41,490 nucleotides of DNA from CAYRMN01 sp964425575 (GCA_964425575.1 CAYRMN010000009.1:1-41490), one strand, 5' to 3'; counted from the first letter of the stretch, positions 28,744-37,184 are shown. The notes: generated by a model from the sequence alone, not told the origin. Program-made: numbers and translations.

Positions 28744-30825
28744 TTATTTCTTGGTTCGTCCTTCGACAATGGCAGCGGTTACGTTCTGTGGAGCTTCGGC
28801 GTAGTGCGCGAATTCCATGGAGTTTGAAGCGCGACCCTGGGTCATGGAGCGAAGCGAGGTGGCGTAGCCGAACATTTCAGAGAGCGGCACGAGCGCATCA
28901 ATAACCTTGGCGCCGGAACGTTCAGTCATTTCCTGAATCTGTCCACGCTTGGAGTTCAAGTCACCAATAACATCGCCCATGTACTGCTCTGGAGTCACAA
29001 CTTCAACCTTCATGATCGGTTCAAGCAAGGCGACTCCGCTGCGGCGACAGGCTTCTTGGAAGGCCATAGACGCAGCAATTTTAAAGGCAGCTTCAGATGA
29101 GTCAACGTCGTGATATGAACCATCAAACACCGTAACCTTGGCATCAAGAATTGGATACCCGGCCAACACACCGCGCTGCATCGCTTCCTGAACACCCTTG
29201 TTAATCGGCTGGATGTATTCTTTTGGAATCACACCGCCTTTAATCTCATCCACAAATTCATAGCCCTTGCCGCGCTCTTGAGGCTCAACACGAAGCCAAC
29301 AGTCACCGTACTGACCACGTCCACCCGACTGACGGATAAACTTTCCCTGAGCTTCGGCCATGGTTTTGATCGCTTCTTTGTAGGCCACCTGTGGCTTACC
29401 CACGTTGGCTTCTACGGTGAACTCGCGCTTCATGCGATCGACAATGATGTCGAGGTGAAGCTCACCCATGCCCGAGATAATTGTCTGCAAGGTTTCTTCA
29501 TCAGTGCGCACGCGGAAGGATGGATCTTCTTCACCCAGTTTCTGCAACGCCACGCCCATCTTCTCTTGGTCAGCCTTCGTCTTTGGCTCAATAGCAACGG
29601 AGATAACTGGCTCAGGAATGGTAATTGATTCAAGAATAACCGGATGATTTTCATCACACAGCGTGTGGCCCGTAAATGTCCCCTTCAAACCCACTGCAGC
29701 CGCGATTTCACCGGCATACACATGTTCCACATCTTCGCGATTGTTGGAGTGCATGCGCACGATGCGACCGATACGCTCACGCTCACCCGTTGTGGTGTTT
29801 AGAACATACGAACCTGCAGCCAAGTTACCTGAGTACACACGGAAGAAGACAAGCTTTCCAACGAATGGATCGGCCATGACTTTAAACGCCAAGGCGGCAA
29901 ACGGAGCTTCATCAGAAGCTGGACACTCAACTTCCTCATCAGCTTTATCTGGATTATGACCTTTCAAAGCTGGAACATCGAGTGGAGATGGCAAGTAGTA
30001 GGTCACGGCATCAAGCAAGAACTGGACGCCCTTATTCTTCAAGGCTGAGCCACACAAGATTGGAAACAAATCCATACTCATGACGCACTTACGAAGGGCG
30101 GCGCGGATCTCTTCAACTGAGAATTCCTCACCAGCCAAGTAGCGGTTCATCAAGCTTTCGTCTGATTCGGACAAGGCCTCCAACAATTCATTACGAGTTT
30201 TCTTGGCAAGGTCCATCATCTCAGCAGGGATTTCAGACTCCACAATCTGTTGCCCCATGTCATCCTGATACATTTCGGCCTTCATCGTGATGAGGTCGAT
30301 AATGCCCTTGAAGTTCGCTTCAGCGCCGATCGGCAATTGAATTGGGTACGCGCGCTTGTTCAAACGATTGCGGATGGATTCAACATCTTTCTGAAAATCC
30401 GCACCCATGCGGTCAAGTTTGTTCACGAAACAAATGCGTGGCACGCGATATTTATCCGCTTGACGCCACACCGTTTCAGACTGAGGCTCTACACCAGCTA
30501 CACCATCAAATACCGTAACAGCACCGTCGAGCACGCGGAGTGAACGCTGCACCTCAATCGTAAAGTCGATGTGTCCTGGGGTATCGATCAAGTTCATGCG
30601 AAAGCCCTTCCAAAAACAGGTCGTCGCAGCGGCCGTAATTGTAATCCCACGCTCACGCTCCTGCGCCATCCAGTCCATCGTGGCTTCACCTTCGTGCACT
30701 TCGCCGATCTTGTGCTTGCGACCGGTATAAAACAACACACGCTCAGACACCGTCGTCTTACCTGCATCGATGTGGGCAATAATTCCGAAATTTCGGGTCT
30801 CCTTGAGGGAATAGTCTCGTGGCAT
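28744..30825 (-). CDS. fusA: Elongation factor G
   Basis: EF-G is the translocation GTPase. G motifs are AHIDAGKTT, DTPGHIDF and NKLDRMGAD, followed by domain II, the domain III/IV region (RQSGGRGQYGDCWLRVEP, GVIPKEYIQPINKGVQEA) and the C-terminal PLSEMFGYATSLRSMTQGRASNSMEFAHY. The 693-residue length is standard. It is the last gene of rpsL-rpsG-fusA and ends at a bidirectional terminator. The ATG has T at -1. In E. coli tuf follows directly; here an accessory island intervenes. Confidence 0.98.
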   Translation of the reverse strand: MPRDYSLKETRNFGIIAHIDAGKTTVSERVLFYTGRKHKIGEVHEGEATMDWMAQERERGITITAAATTCFWKGFRMNLIDTPGHIDFTIEVQRSLRVLDGAVTVFDGVAGVEPQSETVWRQADKYRVPRICFVNKLDRMGADFQKDVESIRNRLNKRAYPIQLPIGAEANFKGIIDLITMKAEMYQDDMGQQIVESEIPAEMMDLAKKTRNELLEALSESDESLMNRYLAGEEFSVEEIRAALRKCVMSMDLFPILCGSALKNKGVQFLLDAVTYYLPSPLDVPALKGHNPDKADEEVECPASDEAPFAALAFKVMADPFVGKLVFFRVYSGNLAAGSYVLNTTTGERERIGRIVRMHSNNREDVEHVYAGEIAAAVGLKGTFTGHTLCDENHPVILESITIPEPVISVAIEPKTKADQEKMGVALQKLGEEDPSFRVRTDEETLQTIISGMGELHLDIIVDRMKREFTVEANVGKPQVAYKEAIKTMAEAQGKFIRQSGGRGQYGDCWLRVEPQERGKGYEFVDEIKGGVIPKEYIQPINKGVQEAMQRGVLAGYPILDAKVTVFDGSYHDVDSSEAAFKIAASMAFQEACRRSGVALLEPIMKVEVVTPEQYMGDVIGDLNSKRGQIQEMTERSGAKVIDALVPLSEMFGYATSLRSMTQGRASNSMEFAHYAEAPQNVTAAIVEGRTKK

Positions 30826-30863
30826 ATGAGTATCGTTAGTTCATTACATTATAAAACAAAATG

Positions 30864-30929
30864 TCATCCTGAATGGAATGAAGGATCTTCAAAATATTCG
30901 GAAGATTCTTCGCTTCACTCAGAATGACT
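30864..30929. repeat. Palindromic repeat between rpsG and fusA
   Basis: Arms 30864-30890 (GTCATCCTGAATGG...) and 30903-30929 (...CACTCAGAATGAC), 27 nt each, are complementary at 21 positions, and all six differences are transitions. Loop 12 nt. It sits in the otherwise featureless 134-nt rpsG-fusA gap. Confidence 0.75.
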
Positions 30930-30959
30930 GCTTTGCCCCATCCGTCATCCATACCAGCG

Positions 30960-31427
30960 TTAGCGCGCAAAGTGCGCGAACGCGCGGTTGGCTTCGGCCA
31001 TGCGCTGGACATCCTGCTTCTTTTTGACGGCATCGCCCTGATTTTCAGCAGCTGCCAAAATTTCTGTGGCGAGCTTTTGCGCCATTGGCTTACCCTTCTT
31101 TCCACGAGCAGCAACAAGCATCCAGCGGAAGGCCAATTGAAGACGGCGCTCAGCACGAACCTGCATCGGAATTTGATAGTTCGCACCACCAACACGCTTG
31201 GATTTGACTTCAAGGCTTGGTGAAACATTGTTCATGGCTTCATTAAACACATCCATGGCTGGTTTTTGCGTTTTCTCAGCGAGAATATCAAACGCAGCGT
31301 AGACGACCCGTTCTGCCGTGGATTTTTTTCCATCCTTCATGACGTAGTTGATAAACTTGGCCACGACCGGTGAGGTGTACTTTGGATCACTTAAAATCTT
31401 GCGTTTTGGAGCTTGTTTGCCGCGCAT
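30960..31427 (-). CDS. rpsG: 30S ribosomal protein S7
   Basis: uS7 starts assembly of the 30S head and contacts the E site. Diagnostic segments are KFINYVMKDGKKSTAERVVYAAFD, NNVSPSLEVKSKRVGGANYQIPMQV and RRLQLAFRWMLVAARGKKGKPM. The 155-residue length is normal. It lies 10 nt after rpsL. In E. coli S7 represses the str operon at the rpsL-rpsG gap; here that gap is too short for such a site. Confidence 0.97.
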   Translation of the reverse strand: MRGKQAPKRKILSDPKYTSPVVAKFINYVMKDGKKSTAERVVYAAFDILAEKTQKPAMDVFNEAMNNVSPSLEVKSKRVGGANYQIPMQVRAERRLQLAFRWMLVAARGKKGKPMAQKLATEILAAAENQGDAVKKKQDVQRMAEANRAFAHFAR

Positions 31428-31437
31428 ATATCAATCA

Positions 31438-31881
31438 TTATTTCTTTTTAGGTGCAGCGGCTCCTGCCTTCGGGCGCTTATTTCCGTAGAGTGAGCGTCC
31501 CTTTCGACGAGTCGCAACCCCCTGCGTATCGTACACACCACGAACGATGTGATAACGCACACCAGGAAGATCTTTCACACGGCCACCACGAATCAACACA
31601 ATGGAATGCTCCTGAAGGTTGTGCCCTTCACCTGGAATATAGGTGGTCACTTCCATGCCGTTCGATAAGCGAACACGCGCGATTTTTCGCAACGCCGAGT
31701 TCGGCTTTTTTGGCGTCATCGTAGTGACTTTTGTACACACGCCACGCATAAATGGCGCGCCACCAGCAATGGTAGAACGCTTACGGTGTAGTGTGTCCAT
31801 GCGTGATTGCAACGCAGGGCTCTTTGATTTTGCCTTAACCGAGCGACGGCTGCGGCGGGTGAGTTGGGTAATGGTAGGCAT
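31438..31881 (-). CDS. rpsL: 30S ribosomal protein S12
   Basis: uS12 monitors decoding in the A site. The conserved KPNSALRKIARVRLSNG stretch (preceded by MTPK) holds the streptomycin-contact lysine, and GEGHNLQEHSIVLIRGGRVKDLPGVRYHIVRG is intact. A short Ala/Pro/Lys tail ends it at 147 residues. It heads the operon behind a strong promoter. Its ATG has C at -1, one of two exceptions among core genes here. Confidence 0.98.
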   Translation of the reverse strand: MPTITQLTRRSRRSVKAKSKSPALQSRMDTLHRKRSTIAGGAPFMRGVCTKVTTMTPKKPNSALRKIARVRLSNGMEVTTYIPGEGHNLQEHSIVLIRGGRVKDLPGVRYHIVRGVYDTQGVATRRKGRSLYGNKRPKAGAAAPKKK

Positions 31882-31903
31882 GTGAGTATCGAAATGTGGG
31901 CGA

Positions 31904-31933
31904 AATATAGCAGTGAATCGTAGGGAACGTCAA
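31904..31933 (-). promoter_or_regulatory. Promoter of the rpsL-rpsG-fusA operon
   Basis: Minus strand: -35 TTGACG (31928-31933), 18-nt spacer, extended -10 TGCTATATT (TATATT at 31904-31909). The TGA inside the -35 is the stop codon of the upstream Nudix gene. Confidence 0.8.
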
Positions 31934-32463
31934 GTGAGAGATGATGAAAGGAGCCCTAACGCATCAAGCCCAAGATATCCGACCTCAATGTCTGTAAGCT
32001 GACCGCTACGAAGGTGGTCACGAAATTCTGGTAAAGAAAGCGTTATTACCTCAATAAACTCGTTCTCATCCAATTGCGGCTCTTGTATTTTGATGCAGTT
32101 TGTCGCTACAAAAACAGAACGCCTTGTGGTTGAGTACGCATCATCAAGCGGCTCACAGATAAAGCGCAACTCCCCCTCATATCCAGTCTCTTCCAAGAGC
32201 TCTCGTCGAGCTGCCGCTTTCGGTGACTCTCCTGCTTCAACACCTCCACCCGGCAATTCAAGCAAGACTTTTTCTGGCCCCGGGCGAAATTGCTTAGCCA
32301 AAATCACACGCTGATCTGGTGTGAGTGCAAGGATACAAACGGCAGATCCCTCCTCCTTAATCGTAAATTCCTCTATTCGTCCATCGGGTAACTGAAACAG
32401 CTTGGTAAGCAATCGACGATATCCTGCGCGAAGAGGCGTTTCTTCTATTTTTTTCCAAATCAT
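31930..32463 (-). CDS. Nudix hydrolase, ADP-ribose pyrophosphatase-like
   Basis: Nudix enzymes cleave nucleoside diphosphates linked to another moiety. The complete Nudix box runs from Gly73 (GGVEAGESPKAAARRELLEE, then TGY), with Glu88, Glu91 and Glu92 as metal ligands. The N-terminal strands (GRIEEFTIKEEGSAVCILALTPDQRVILAKQFRPG) resemble the ADP-ribose pyrophosphatase subgroup (RQFRPG). The 177-residue length fits. The ATG at 32463 has T at -1; it follows the membrane protein gene by 16 nt and its stop is shared with the str promoter. Confidence 0.92.
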   Translation of the reverse strand: MIWKKIEETPLRAGYRRLLTKLFQLPDGRIEEFTIKEEGSAVCILALTPDQRVILAKQFRPGPEKVLLELPGGGVEAGESPKAAARRELLEETGYEGELRFICEPLDDAYSTTRRSVFVATNCIKIQEPQLDENEFIEVITLSLPEFRDHLRSGQLTDIEVGYLGLDALGLLSSSLT

Positions 32464-32479
32464 AAACAATCTTTTGTCA

Positions 32480-34069
32480 TTATTTCCCCAGCCTCATCAA
32501 TAGCACACTCGCCCAGCCAAATACGATCACTCCCCAACTCGCATAGTGTAGCTGTACGGCTTGATCTTGGATGTGACTTCTCAAATACAAACCCAAAAGA
32601 ATGAATGCCATAATCGCAATAACGACGGGAGTGTTGACCAAAATGCCAAACACGACGGATGCGGCCAGCATGTATCCATAGGGAATAAAACGACGTAGAC
32701 CTTCTGCGTGAAATGAAAGAAGAGGTAAGACGTGGAGCAGGGCTGCAAGCAAGGCCCAGCCAAAAGCGAGCGAAAGAAGGGCTGGTGAAAGAAGTGCGCT
32801 CCGTGCGGAAAACACACCGCCCATTACCGCTGCGCATAGTCCCAAGGCTGCCCATGATACGCTATTCCCCCAGCGCTCCCCTCTCCATCCAAAACCCTGA
32901 CTTGAACGTAACCAACCCATGATCCATGCTCCCGCTACAACAATCATCACCGGCCAGCCCAATAAAAAACTTCCGATCCACGATATGACGCACAAAACAG
33001 CACGGATACTTTCAACATCATCAACGCCAACGAGTCCGGATGGTAGAGGACGCTCAGGATGAGCGGTTTCGTCATACGATATATCCTCAATTTCTTGGCC
33101 CAAAACCCAGAACCCGTAGCTCGCAGAAAAAACGATAAGCAGGAGAAGAAAACTGACCGTGTCTAAGAATGTCCACGTAGCCCGATAGCGATACAGATTG
33201 AGACCAATAAAAGTTACGCTGACGAGAGCGGACCCAAGCAAAAAGAATGATTTGCTCATGATGCGTTTCATCATTGCTGCAAAAACGCCAGGACGCGACC
33301 AGGGAGAAAACGATCGAGCGACGCAAAAGATCGTCACACATCCGAGTAGAAATGCCAGACTCGTCGTTGAGAGCGTCATGCCTGTTTCAAATTGCTGACC
33401 TATACCTGTCAAAAAACGATCGGCCTGAAAATTTGACCAATAGGAATCGGTCAAAACCGTTCCCATGACACGGCTAGCATCTACAGATGTTTGGATAGGA
33501 ATACTACGAGCCAAAGCAATCAATTGAACAAACCACGTTTGAAGGAGCAAAACGCAAGAGCCGACAATCCAAATAAGGATTGAGCGTTTAATTGCTGTCC
33601 GTCGATCTAGCTGACGATGAGCAGCCCTCCAGCCAACAAACACCGCCAAACACAATACTGTCATGCGCAGCAATACATCTGGACCGAATGCCGCTGGCCA
33701 CAATCCCCCACCTAAAACAAATAAACACGCATCTCTTATCGTTAACGCCACGATCCCGCTTCCGTCATTCCATACTCCAAACATTGAGATGCTCACGGCT
33801 CCTACAAGCGCCGTGGGCAAGGAGCTCATGAGCTCATGCCAGAGACTATCAGCTCGTATCTTATATACCCGACCAACCACCAAAACCGCCGCAAGCAACG
33901 CAACTAAAAACATGACCGGTCGATAGAGAGCGACATCAAGCACCCCCGGCAAAGGAGCTCTCGTAATGTTACTGATAATGACTGCAGCAACAGCCATACC
34001 TCCCCATATCAAAGCGATGCTGGGGAATATCGACCAGGTACGCCGCTTGCCAATTGGATGATCCATCAT
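32480..34069 (-). CDS. Polytopic membrane protein, C-terminal half UbiA-like
   Basis: The 529-residue protein has about 13-15 hydrophobic helices. Near residues 325-345, LGQEIEDISYDETAHPERPLPSG matches the first Asp-rich motif of UbiA prenyltransferases (NDxxDxxxD followed by RPLPSG), with two Asp spaced by four and the RPLPSG intact. I do not find the second Asp motif in its usual place. The first ~270 residues form a separate set of helices with a soluble-looking loop (RSIPIQTSVDASRVMGTVLTDSYW) that I cannot assign. It may be a fused or diverged UbiA-type enzyme. It overlaps the site-2 protease gene by 4 nt. Confidence 0.65.
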   Translation of the reverse strand: MMDHPIGKRRTWSIFPSIALIWGGMAVAAVIISNITRAPLPGVLDVALYRPVMFLVALLAAVLVVGRVYKIRADSLWHELMSSLPTALVGAVSISMFGVWNDGSGIVALTIRDACLFVLGGGLWPAAFGPDVLLRMTVLCLAVFVGWRAAHRQLDRRTAIKRSILIWIVGSCVLLLQTWFVQLIALARSIPIQTSVDASRVMGTVLTDSYWSNFQADRFLTGIGQQFETGMTLSTTSLAFLLGCVTIFCVARSFSPWSRPGVFAAMMKRIMSKSFFLLGSALVSVTFIGLNLYRYRATWTFLDTVSFLLLLIVFSASYGFWVLGQEIEDISYDETAHPERPLPSGLVGVDDVESIRAVLCVISWIGSFLLGWPVMIVVAGAWIMGWLRSSQGFGWRGERWGNSVSWAALGLCAAVMGGVFSARSALLSPALLSLAFGWALLAALLHVLPLLSFHAEGLRRFIPYGYMLAASVVFGILVNTPVVIAIMAFILLGLYLRSHIQDQAVQLHYASWGVIVFGWASVLLMRLGK

Positions 34070-34713
34070 ACGCCCACGAGAAACTGGACGATATGCGTCA
34101 CTCCACTAAATAATCCAGAAAAAATATGAAGGTTCAAAAACATATCCGCTGCAATCAATCCGAAAAGGAGGTATGGTCCACGAGCTTCGAGCAGCACGCG
34201 CCAATGATCCGTCGAGGGATGGCGAAGGAGAGCGAGCAACACCTTTGAACCATCGAGCGGAGGAATGGGAATAAGATTAAACAACAACAGACCAACGTTG
34301 AGATATACGGCCAAAAACAAAAACTGGATCAAAAGATTGTCTGGAGAAAAGTGCGGCAATACCGCACGCAACACCAGTCCAAACACCGTCGCTAACACAA
34401 GATTCATCGCTGGACCCGCCAGAGCAATAGCGACTGGTCCCCACTTTTGATTGCGCAAATTATAGGGATTATATGGAACCGGCTTGCCCCAGCCAAAACC
34501 AACTAGAACAAGGGAGAAGAAACCCAATGTATCCACATGCGCGAGAGGATTAAGTGTCAAACGACCCAATCGCTTCGCTGTCCCATCTCCCAACAATGTT
34601 CCCGTTAACGCGTGGGAAAACTCGTGGGCCGACAAGGCGGTTATGATAGCGATTAGCCAAACAATGAATACAAGCGGCTCCTGAAATAAAAGAGAAAACA
34701 TGGTTAAGAGCAT
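34066..34713 (-). CDS. Site-2 protease family intramembrane metallopeptidase (M50)
   Basis: This is a multi-helix zinc protease of the compact M50B type. HEFSH (residues 30-34) gives the zinc ligands and catalytic Glu, NPLAH (55-59) follows, and LIPIPPLDGS supplies the third ligand Asp154. The 215-residue length fits the minimal enzyme without PDZ domain. It may cleave membrane-embedded substrates; none can be named. The ATG at 34713 has T at -1; an ATG at 34701 is the alternative. The stop overlaps the next gene by 4 nt. Confidence 0.93.
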   Translation of the reverse strand: MLLTMFSLLFQEPLVFIVWLIAIITALSAHEFSHALTGTLLGDGTAKRLGRLTLNPLAHVDTLGFFSLVLVGFGWGKPVPYNPYNLRNQKWGPVAIALAGPAMNLVLATVFGLVLRAVLPHFSPDNLLIQFLFLAVYLNVGLLLFNLIPIPPLDGSKVLLALLRHPSTDHWRVLLEARGPYLLFGLIAADMFLNLHIFSGLFSGVTHIVQFLVGV

Positions 34714-34730
34714 AACGGGAAATCTCAGTC

Positions 34731-34759
34731 TTGCCAAAAAGCCGGGATTAGGCTATTCT
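34731..34759 (+). promoter_or_regulatory. Promoter of rpmB
   Basis: -35 TTGCCA (34731-34736), 17-nt spacer, -10 TATTCT (34754-34759). It overlaps the 5' region of the divergent protease gene. Confidence 0.65.
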
Positions 34760-34798
34760 TCGGCCACATCTTAGAGGACATCGTCCTAATCACTTTTT

Positions 34799-35050
34799 AT
34801 GTCTCGTATTGATACTCTCACCGGAAAACGCGCCAACGTGGGCAATTCCCGCAGTCACTCCAATATCGCCACCAAGCGCAAACAGGAAGTGAATCTCCAA
34901 ACCATTCGCTTGGCTGGTATTCGCGTCCGAGTTTCCACCCGTACACTCAAAACCCTGAAACGGTTGCAGGCCCTCGCTGCAGGAACAATCCCCAGCAAGA
35001 AACAAAAGAAAGCAGCTCGAACAGCTGCCAGAACAAAACAGACCGCCTAA
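34799..35050 (+). CDS. rpmB: 50S ribosomal protein L28
   Basis: bL28 is a small bacterial-specific 50S protein. The start MSRIDTLTGKRANVGNSRSHSN, the TKRKQEVNLQTIRL stretch and VRVSTRTLKTLKR correspond to the family pattern TGK...GN..SHSN..TKR..PNLQ...VSTRTL+TLK. A basic Ala/Lys/Thr tail extends it to 83 residues. The zinc cysteines of some L28 proteins are absent. It is monocistronic, with its own promoter and a terminator overlapping the stop codon. Confidence 0.93.
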   Translation: MSRIDTLTGKRANVGNSRSHSNIATKRKQEVNLQTIRLAGIRVRVSTRTLKTLKRLQALAAGTIPSKKQKKAARTAARTKQTA

Positions 35051-35065
35051 CGCGGCCTGTTTTTT
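35037..35065 (+). terminator. Terminator overlapping the rpmB stop
   Basis: AACAG-a-CCGC (35037-35046) pairs with GCGG-c-CTGTT (35052-35061), followed by a U tract to 35065. The stop codon (35048-35050) is in the loop. Confidence 0.8.
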
Positions 35066-35082
35066 ATAAGATCATTCCTGCA

Positions 35083-35218
35083 GAGTTTGTTTAAAACCGA
35101 TGAGATGCGCCGGGCTGGAATGAAGAAAAACCGGAGACGCCCCGCTGCTCGCGAGCAGCGGGGCGATGAGGATTTTTCTGAAGTGTTGCTCAAGCAGATC
35201 GCGATTTTAAACAGACTC
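35083..35218. repeat. Nested-hairpin repeat element, copy 1
   Basis: The conserved 104-nt core (35099-35202) is 99/104 identical to 37687-37790. It contains a perfect 26-bp palindrome (GCCCCGCTGCTCG/CGAGCAGCGGGGC) flanked by AGAAAAA...TTTTTCT. The core is closed by a 14-bp outer helix, GAGTTTGTTTAAAA (35083-35096) with TTTTAAACAGACTC (35205-35218), one G.T pair. It lies exactly between the rpmB terminator and the stop codon of the LOG gene. Confidence 0.85.
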
Positions 35219-36010
35219 CTACCCGAACGGTCGTTCTTTGGTGGTCTTGACGATGGCAAACGCTTCCTCGGCTGTATCAACCACGCGCATAATTGAAAAA
35301 TCTGCTTTGGTAATAAAACCATGTTCCTGGAGAACGACTTTTTTTACCCACGCTAAAAATGGATCCCAATAATCCTTCCCGATTAGAATGAGCGGAATAG
35401 TATTTGGAATCTTCCCTGTTTGGATCAGCGTCAGCATTTCCGTCATTTCATCGAGCGTGCCAAATCCACCGGGGAAAAAGATGTAGGCCTGCGCAGAAGC
35501 TGACAACATGACTTTACGCGTGAAAAAATAATGGAAGCCAATCGCTTGAGCAGCATACTTATTACGGCGTTGATCAGTTGGTAATTCAATATCCAAACCT
35601 ACAGATACCCCCTTTGCCTCATACGCCCCACGGTTGGCAGCCTCCATGATTCCTGGCCCCCCTCCCGTAATAACAGTGTAGCCCGCCTTTCCCAGCATAT
35701 GCCCCAGCTTTCGAGCGATTTTATAATGATCACTGGCTGGCTTTGAAACAGCGCTCCCAAAGATCGTCACTTCATTATGAAGACGCGATAAAAACTCATA
35801 TCCTTCAATCAATTCAGCCGTGGCGCGCAATACACGCCAATCCTGAGTTGTTGTGAATGATGGTGGCGCGGGACAAGCAGCGGGATCCTGTTGAGAAATA
35901 AATGGAATCGCTCCAGGCACAGAAACGACGTGGGTGAAACGCCTTACCTTTGAGGCTTCGATATGGTATTTGCTTTGTCGCTTCGGTTCCTTGGATGAAG
36001 ATCGTGGCAT
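35219..36010 (-). CDS. LOG-family (TIGR00730-type) Rossmann-fold protein
   Basis: The 263-residue protein carries the family motifs GGGPGIMEAANRGA and FPGGFGTLDEM (PGGxGTxxE), the nucleotide-binding and catalytic signature of lysine-decarboxylase-like/LOG phosphoribohydrolases that cleave nucleotide monophosphates. The N-terminal ~70 residues are an extra, basic and Pro-rich stretch. Actual substrate unknown. The start at 36010 (MPRSSSKEPKRQ) has T at -1; the frame is open further but would overlap the upstream gene. It is the last gene of a three-gene run and ends against the repeat element. Confidence 0.9.
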   Translation of the reverse strand: MPRSSSKEPKRQSKYHIEASKVRRFTHVVSVPGAIPFISQQDPAACPAPPSFTTTQDWRVLRATAELIEGYEFLSRLHNEVTIFGSAVSKPASDHYKIARKLGHMLGKAGYTVITGGGPGIMEAANRGAYEAKGVSVGLDIELPTDQRRNKYAAQAIGFHYFFTRKVMLSASAQAYIFFPGGFGTLDEMTEMLTLIQTGKIPNTIPLILIGKDYWDPFLAWVKKVVLQEHGFITKADFSIMRVVDTAEEAFAIVKTTKERPFG

Positions 36011-36020
36011 ATTATAGATA

Positions 36021-36530
36021 TTATCGTACCTCTTCGAGTAATTTTGGAGAATCCAGTCGTGTTTCCAGCGAATGCAGAAAAACTTCAAGCTCATGACGGT
36101 GCCAACAGGGACCAAGAGAAATTCGCTCTGGCGGTGCATGTCGCCGTCGAATCTCTAGTGTCTCAATCCCCTGTTCAAGGTTTAGTCCCTCATGAATCAA
36201 GAGCACTCCCTCGAGCTCTTTCAATTGAATTCGACGGGTTCGAACAATAAACGAACGAAGCACAAGCACATCACCTTCCATACTGAGCCGCTCACTCAAA
36301 CTATTCAGCAGATAGAACCATCCAAACATACCAAACAGAACAGCGACGAGACGCTGCGCCGTGCTCGCTTCAGGGGTAACAAGCGCCATCAACCAAATAG
36401 CTGATAGCAAGACGCAAAGCGCGAGCAGCACGCCTCCACCAAGCGATGTAAAGCGTGCGTGGGCCTCGATTGGACAGGCATCAATCTCTGCTGAGGAAGA
36501 TGCAGTAGTTCGTTGAATCAACGTTTTCAT
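36021..36530 (-). CDS. Small membrane protein with two helices, PH-like C terminus possible
   Basis: The 169-residue product has a short N-terminal part, two hydrophobic helices (LGGGVLLALCVLLSAIWLMAL and LVAVLFGMFGWFYLLNSL), then a ~95-residue soluble part with alternating strands (MEGDVLVLRSFIVRTRRIQLKELEGVLLIHE). Such a strand-rich segment after two helices recalls bacterial PH-like (YdbT/YdjM-type) proteins, but this is a guess from pattern. It overlaps the upstream kinase-like gene by 4 nt and precedes the LOG gene by 10 nt. Confidence 0.6.
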   Translation of the reverse strand: MKTLIQRTTASSSAEIDACPIEAHARFTSLGGGVLLALCVLLSAIWLMALVTPEASTAQRLVAVLFGMFGWFYLLNSLSERLSMEGDVLVLRSFIVRTRRIQLKELEGVLLIHEGLNLEQGIETLEIRRRHAPPERISLGPCWHRHELEVFLHSLETRLDSPKLLEEVR

Positions 36531-37111
36531 ACAAAAATTTCAGGGAATACAGGACCTGCCAGCTCATGAACGGCGGCGACAAAATCTTGATCATCTTGTT
36601 TATCCGACTGACCAAGATACAAATCCCTCTGCGGATAACGCGGATCAGTCAGAGGATAGTTAAAGTGTAGACTGGCTTGCACCTCTTGTACAAGTTTCTC
36701 TCCTGCATATCCACGCTGTTGTAGACGGGCGGTATAGCGTTCTGCGTCCCCAATTTTAAAATTGATGAGGGCATGAGGGATGCCGTGCTCACGCAACGTA
36801 TAAATAACAGATGGCACAATTGCCATACAAGCAATCGGCGCTCGAGCCAGAGCTCTTTCAATCTCCGAGCGAAAAAGCACATAGCGTTCCTGACGAAATT
36901 CAAAATCTCCGAGCGCGTTTTCAAGGTCCATGGACTCGATCTCCTGACGCGTGACAAATCGATACCACCGCTCATCCTCAGGGCCACGAGATGATCTGGT
37001 CGTCACACTGCGCACGGCCGTACACAGATTAGGATAGCGCTGAATCAACTGACTCATCTGATGTGTCTTTCCAATCCCTGTTGGACCACAGGTTGCAATG
37101 AATAGAGACAT
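36527..37111 (-). CDS. Guanylate-kinase-like P-loop protein, degenerate substrate site
   Basis: The 194-residue protein opens with a strand and P loop (CGPTGIGKTHQ) and then VRSVTTRSSRGPEDERWYRFVTRQEI, which matches the GMP-binding region of guanylate kinase (S.TTR..R.gE..g..Y.F). The following Gmk positions (E.....N.YGT) are replaced by DFEFRQERYVLF, so GMP binding may be altered or lost. Residues AERYTARLQQRGY resemble the LID helix. It may be a diverged kinase acting on another nucleotide. The start at 37111 is the ATG that opens the first strand. Confidence 0.7.
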   Translation of the reverse strand: MSLFIATCGPTGIGKTHQMSQLIQRYPNLCTAVRSVTTRSSRGPEDERWYRFVTRQEIESMDLENALGDFEFRQERYVLFRSEIERALARAPIACMAIVPSVIYTLREHGIPHALINFKIGDAERYTARLQQRGYAGEKLVQEVQASLHFNYPLTDPRYPQRDLYLGQSDKQDDQDFVAAVHELAGPVFPEIFV

Positions 37112-37184
37112 GGCAGCAATGTAGCGTATCCGAGCAGGAAAGAAAACACACAACGGCCTGTACTGAACCCGTCAGTCCGCATAT

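Noticed and set aside
34799..35050. Small basic protein considered as S20
   Set aside because: TGK...GN..SHSN..TKR and VSTRTLKTLK are L28 signatures; S20 has a different all-helical pattern.
35101..35296. Open frame through the repeat element reading MRRAGMKKNRRRP..., also present in copy 2
   Set aside because: Differences between the copies are mostly nonsynonymous (Met/Val, Ala/Thr, Leu/Pro, Gln/Pro), there is no start signal, and the downstream frames diverge at once.
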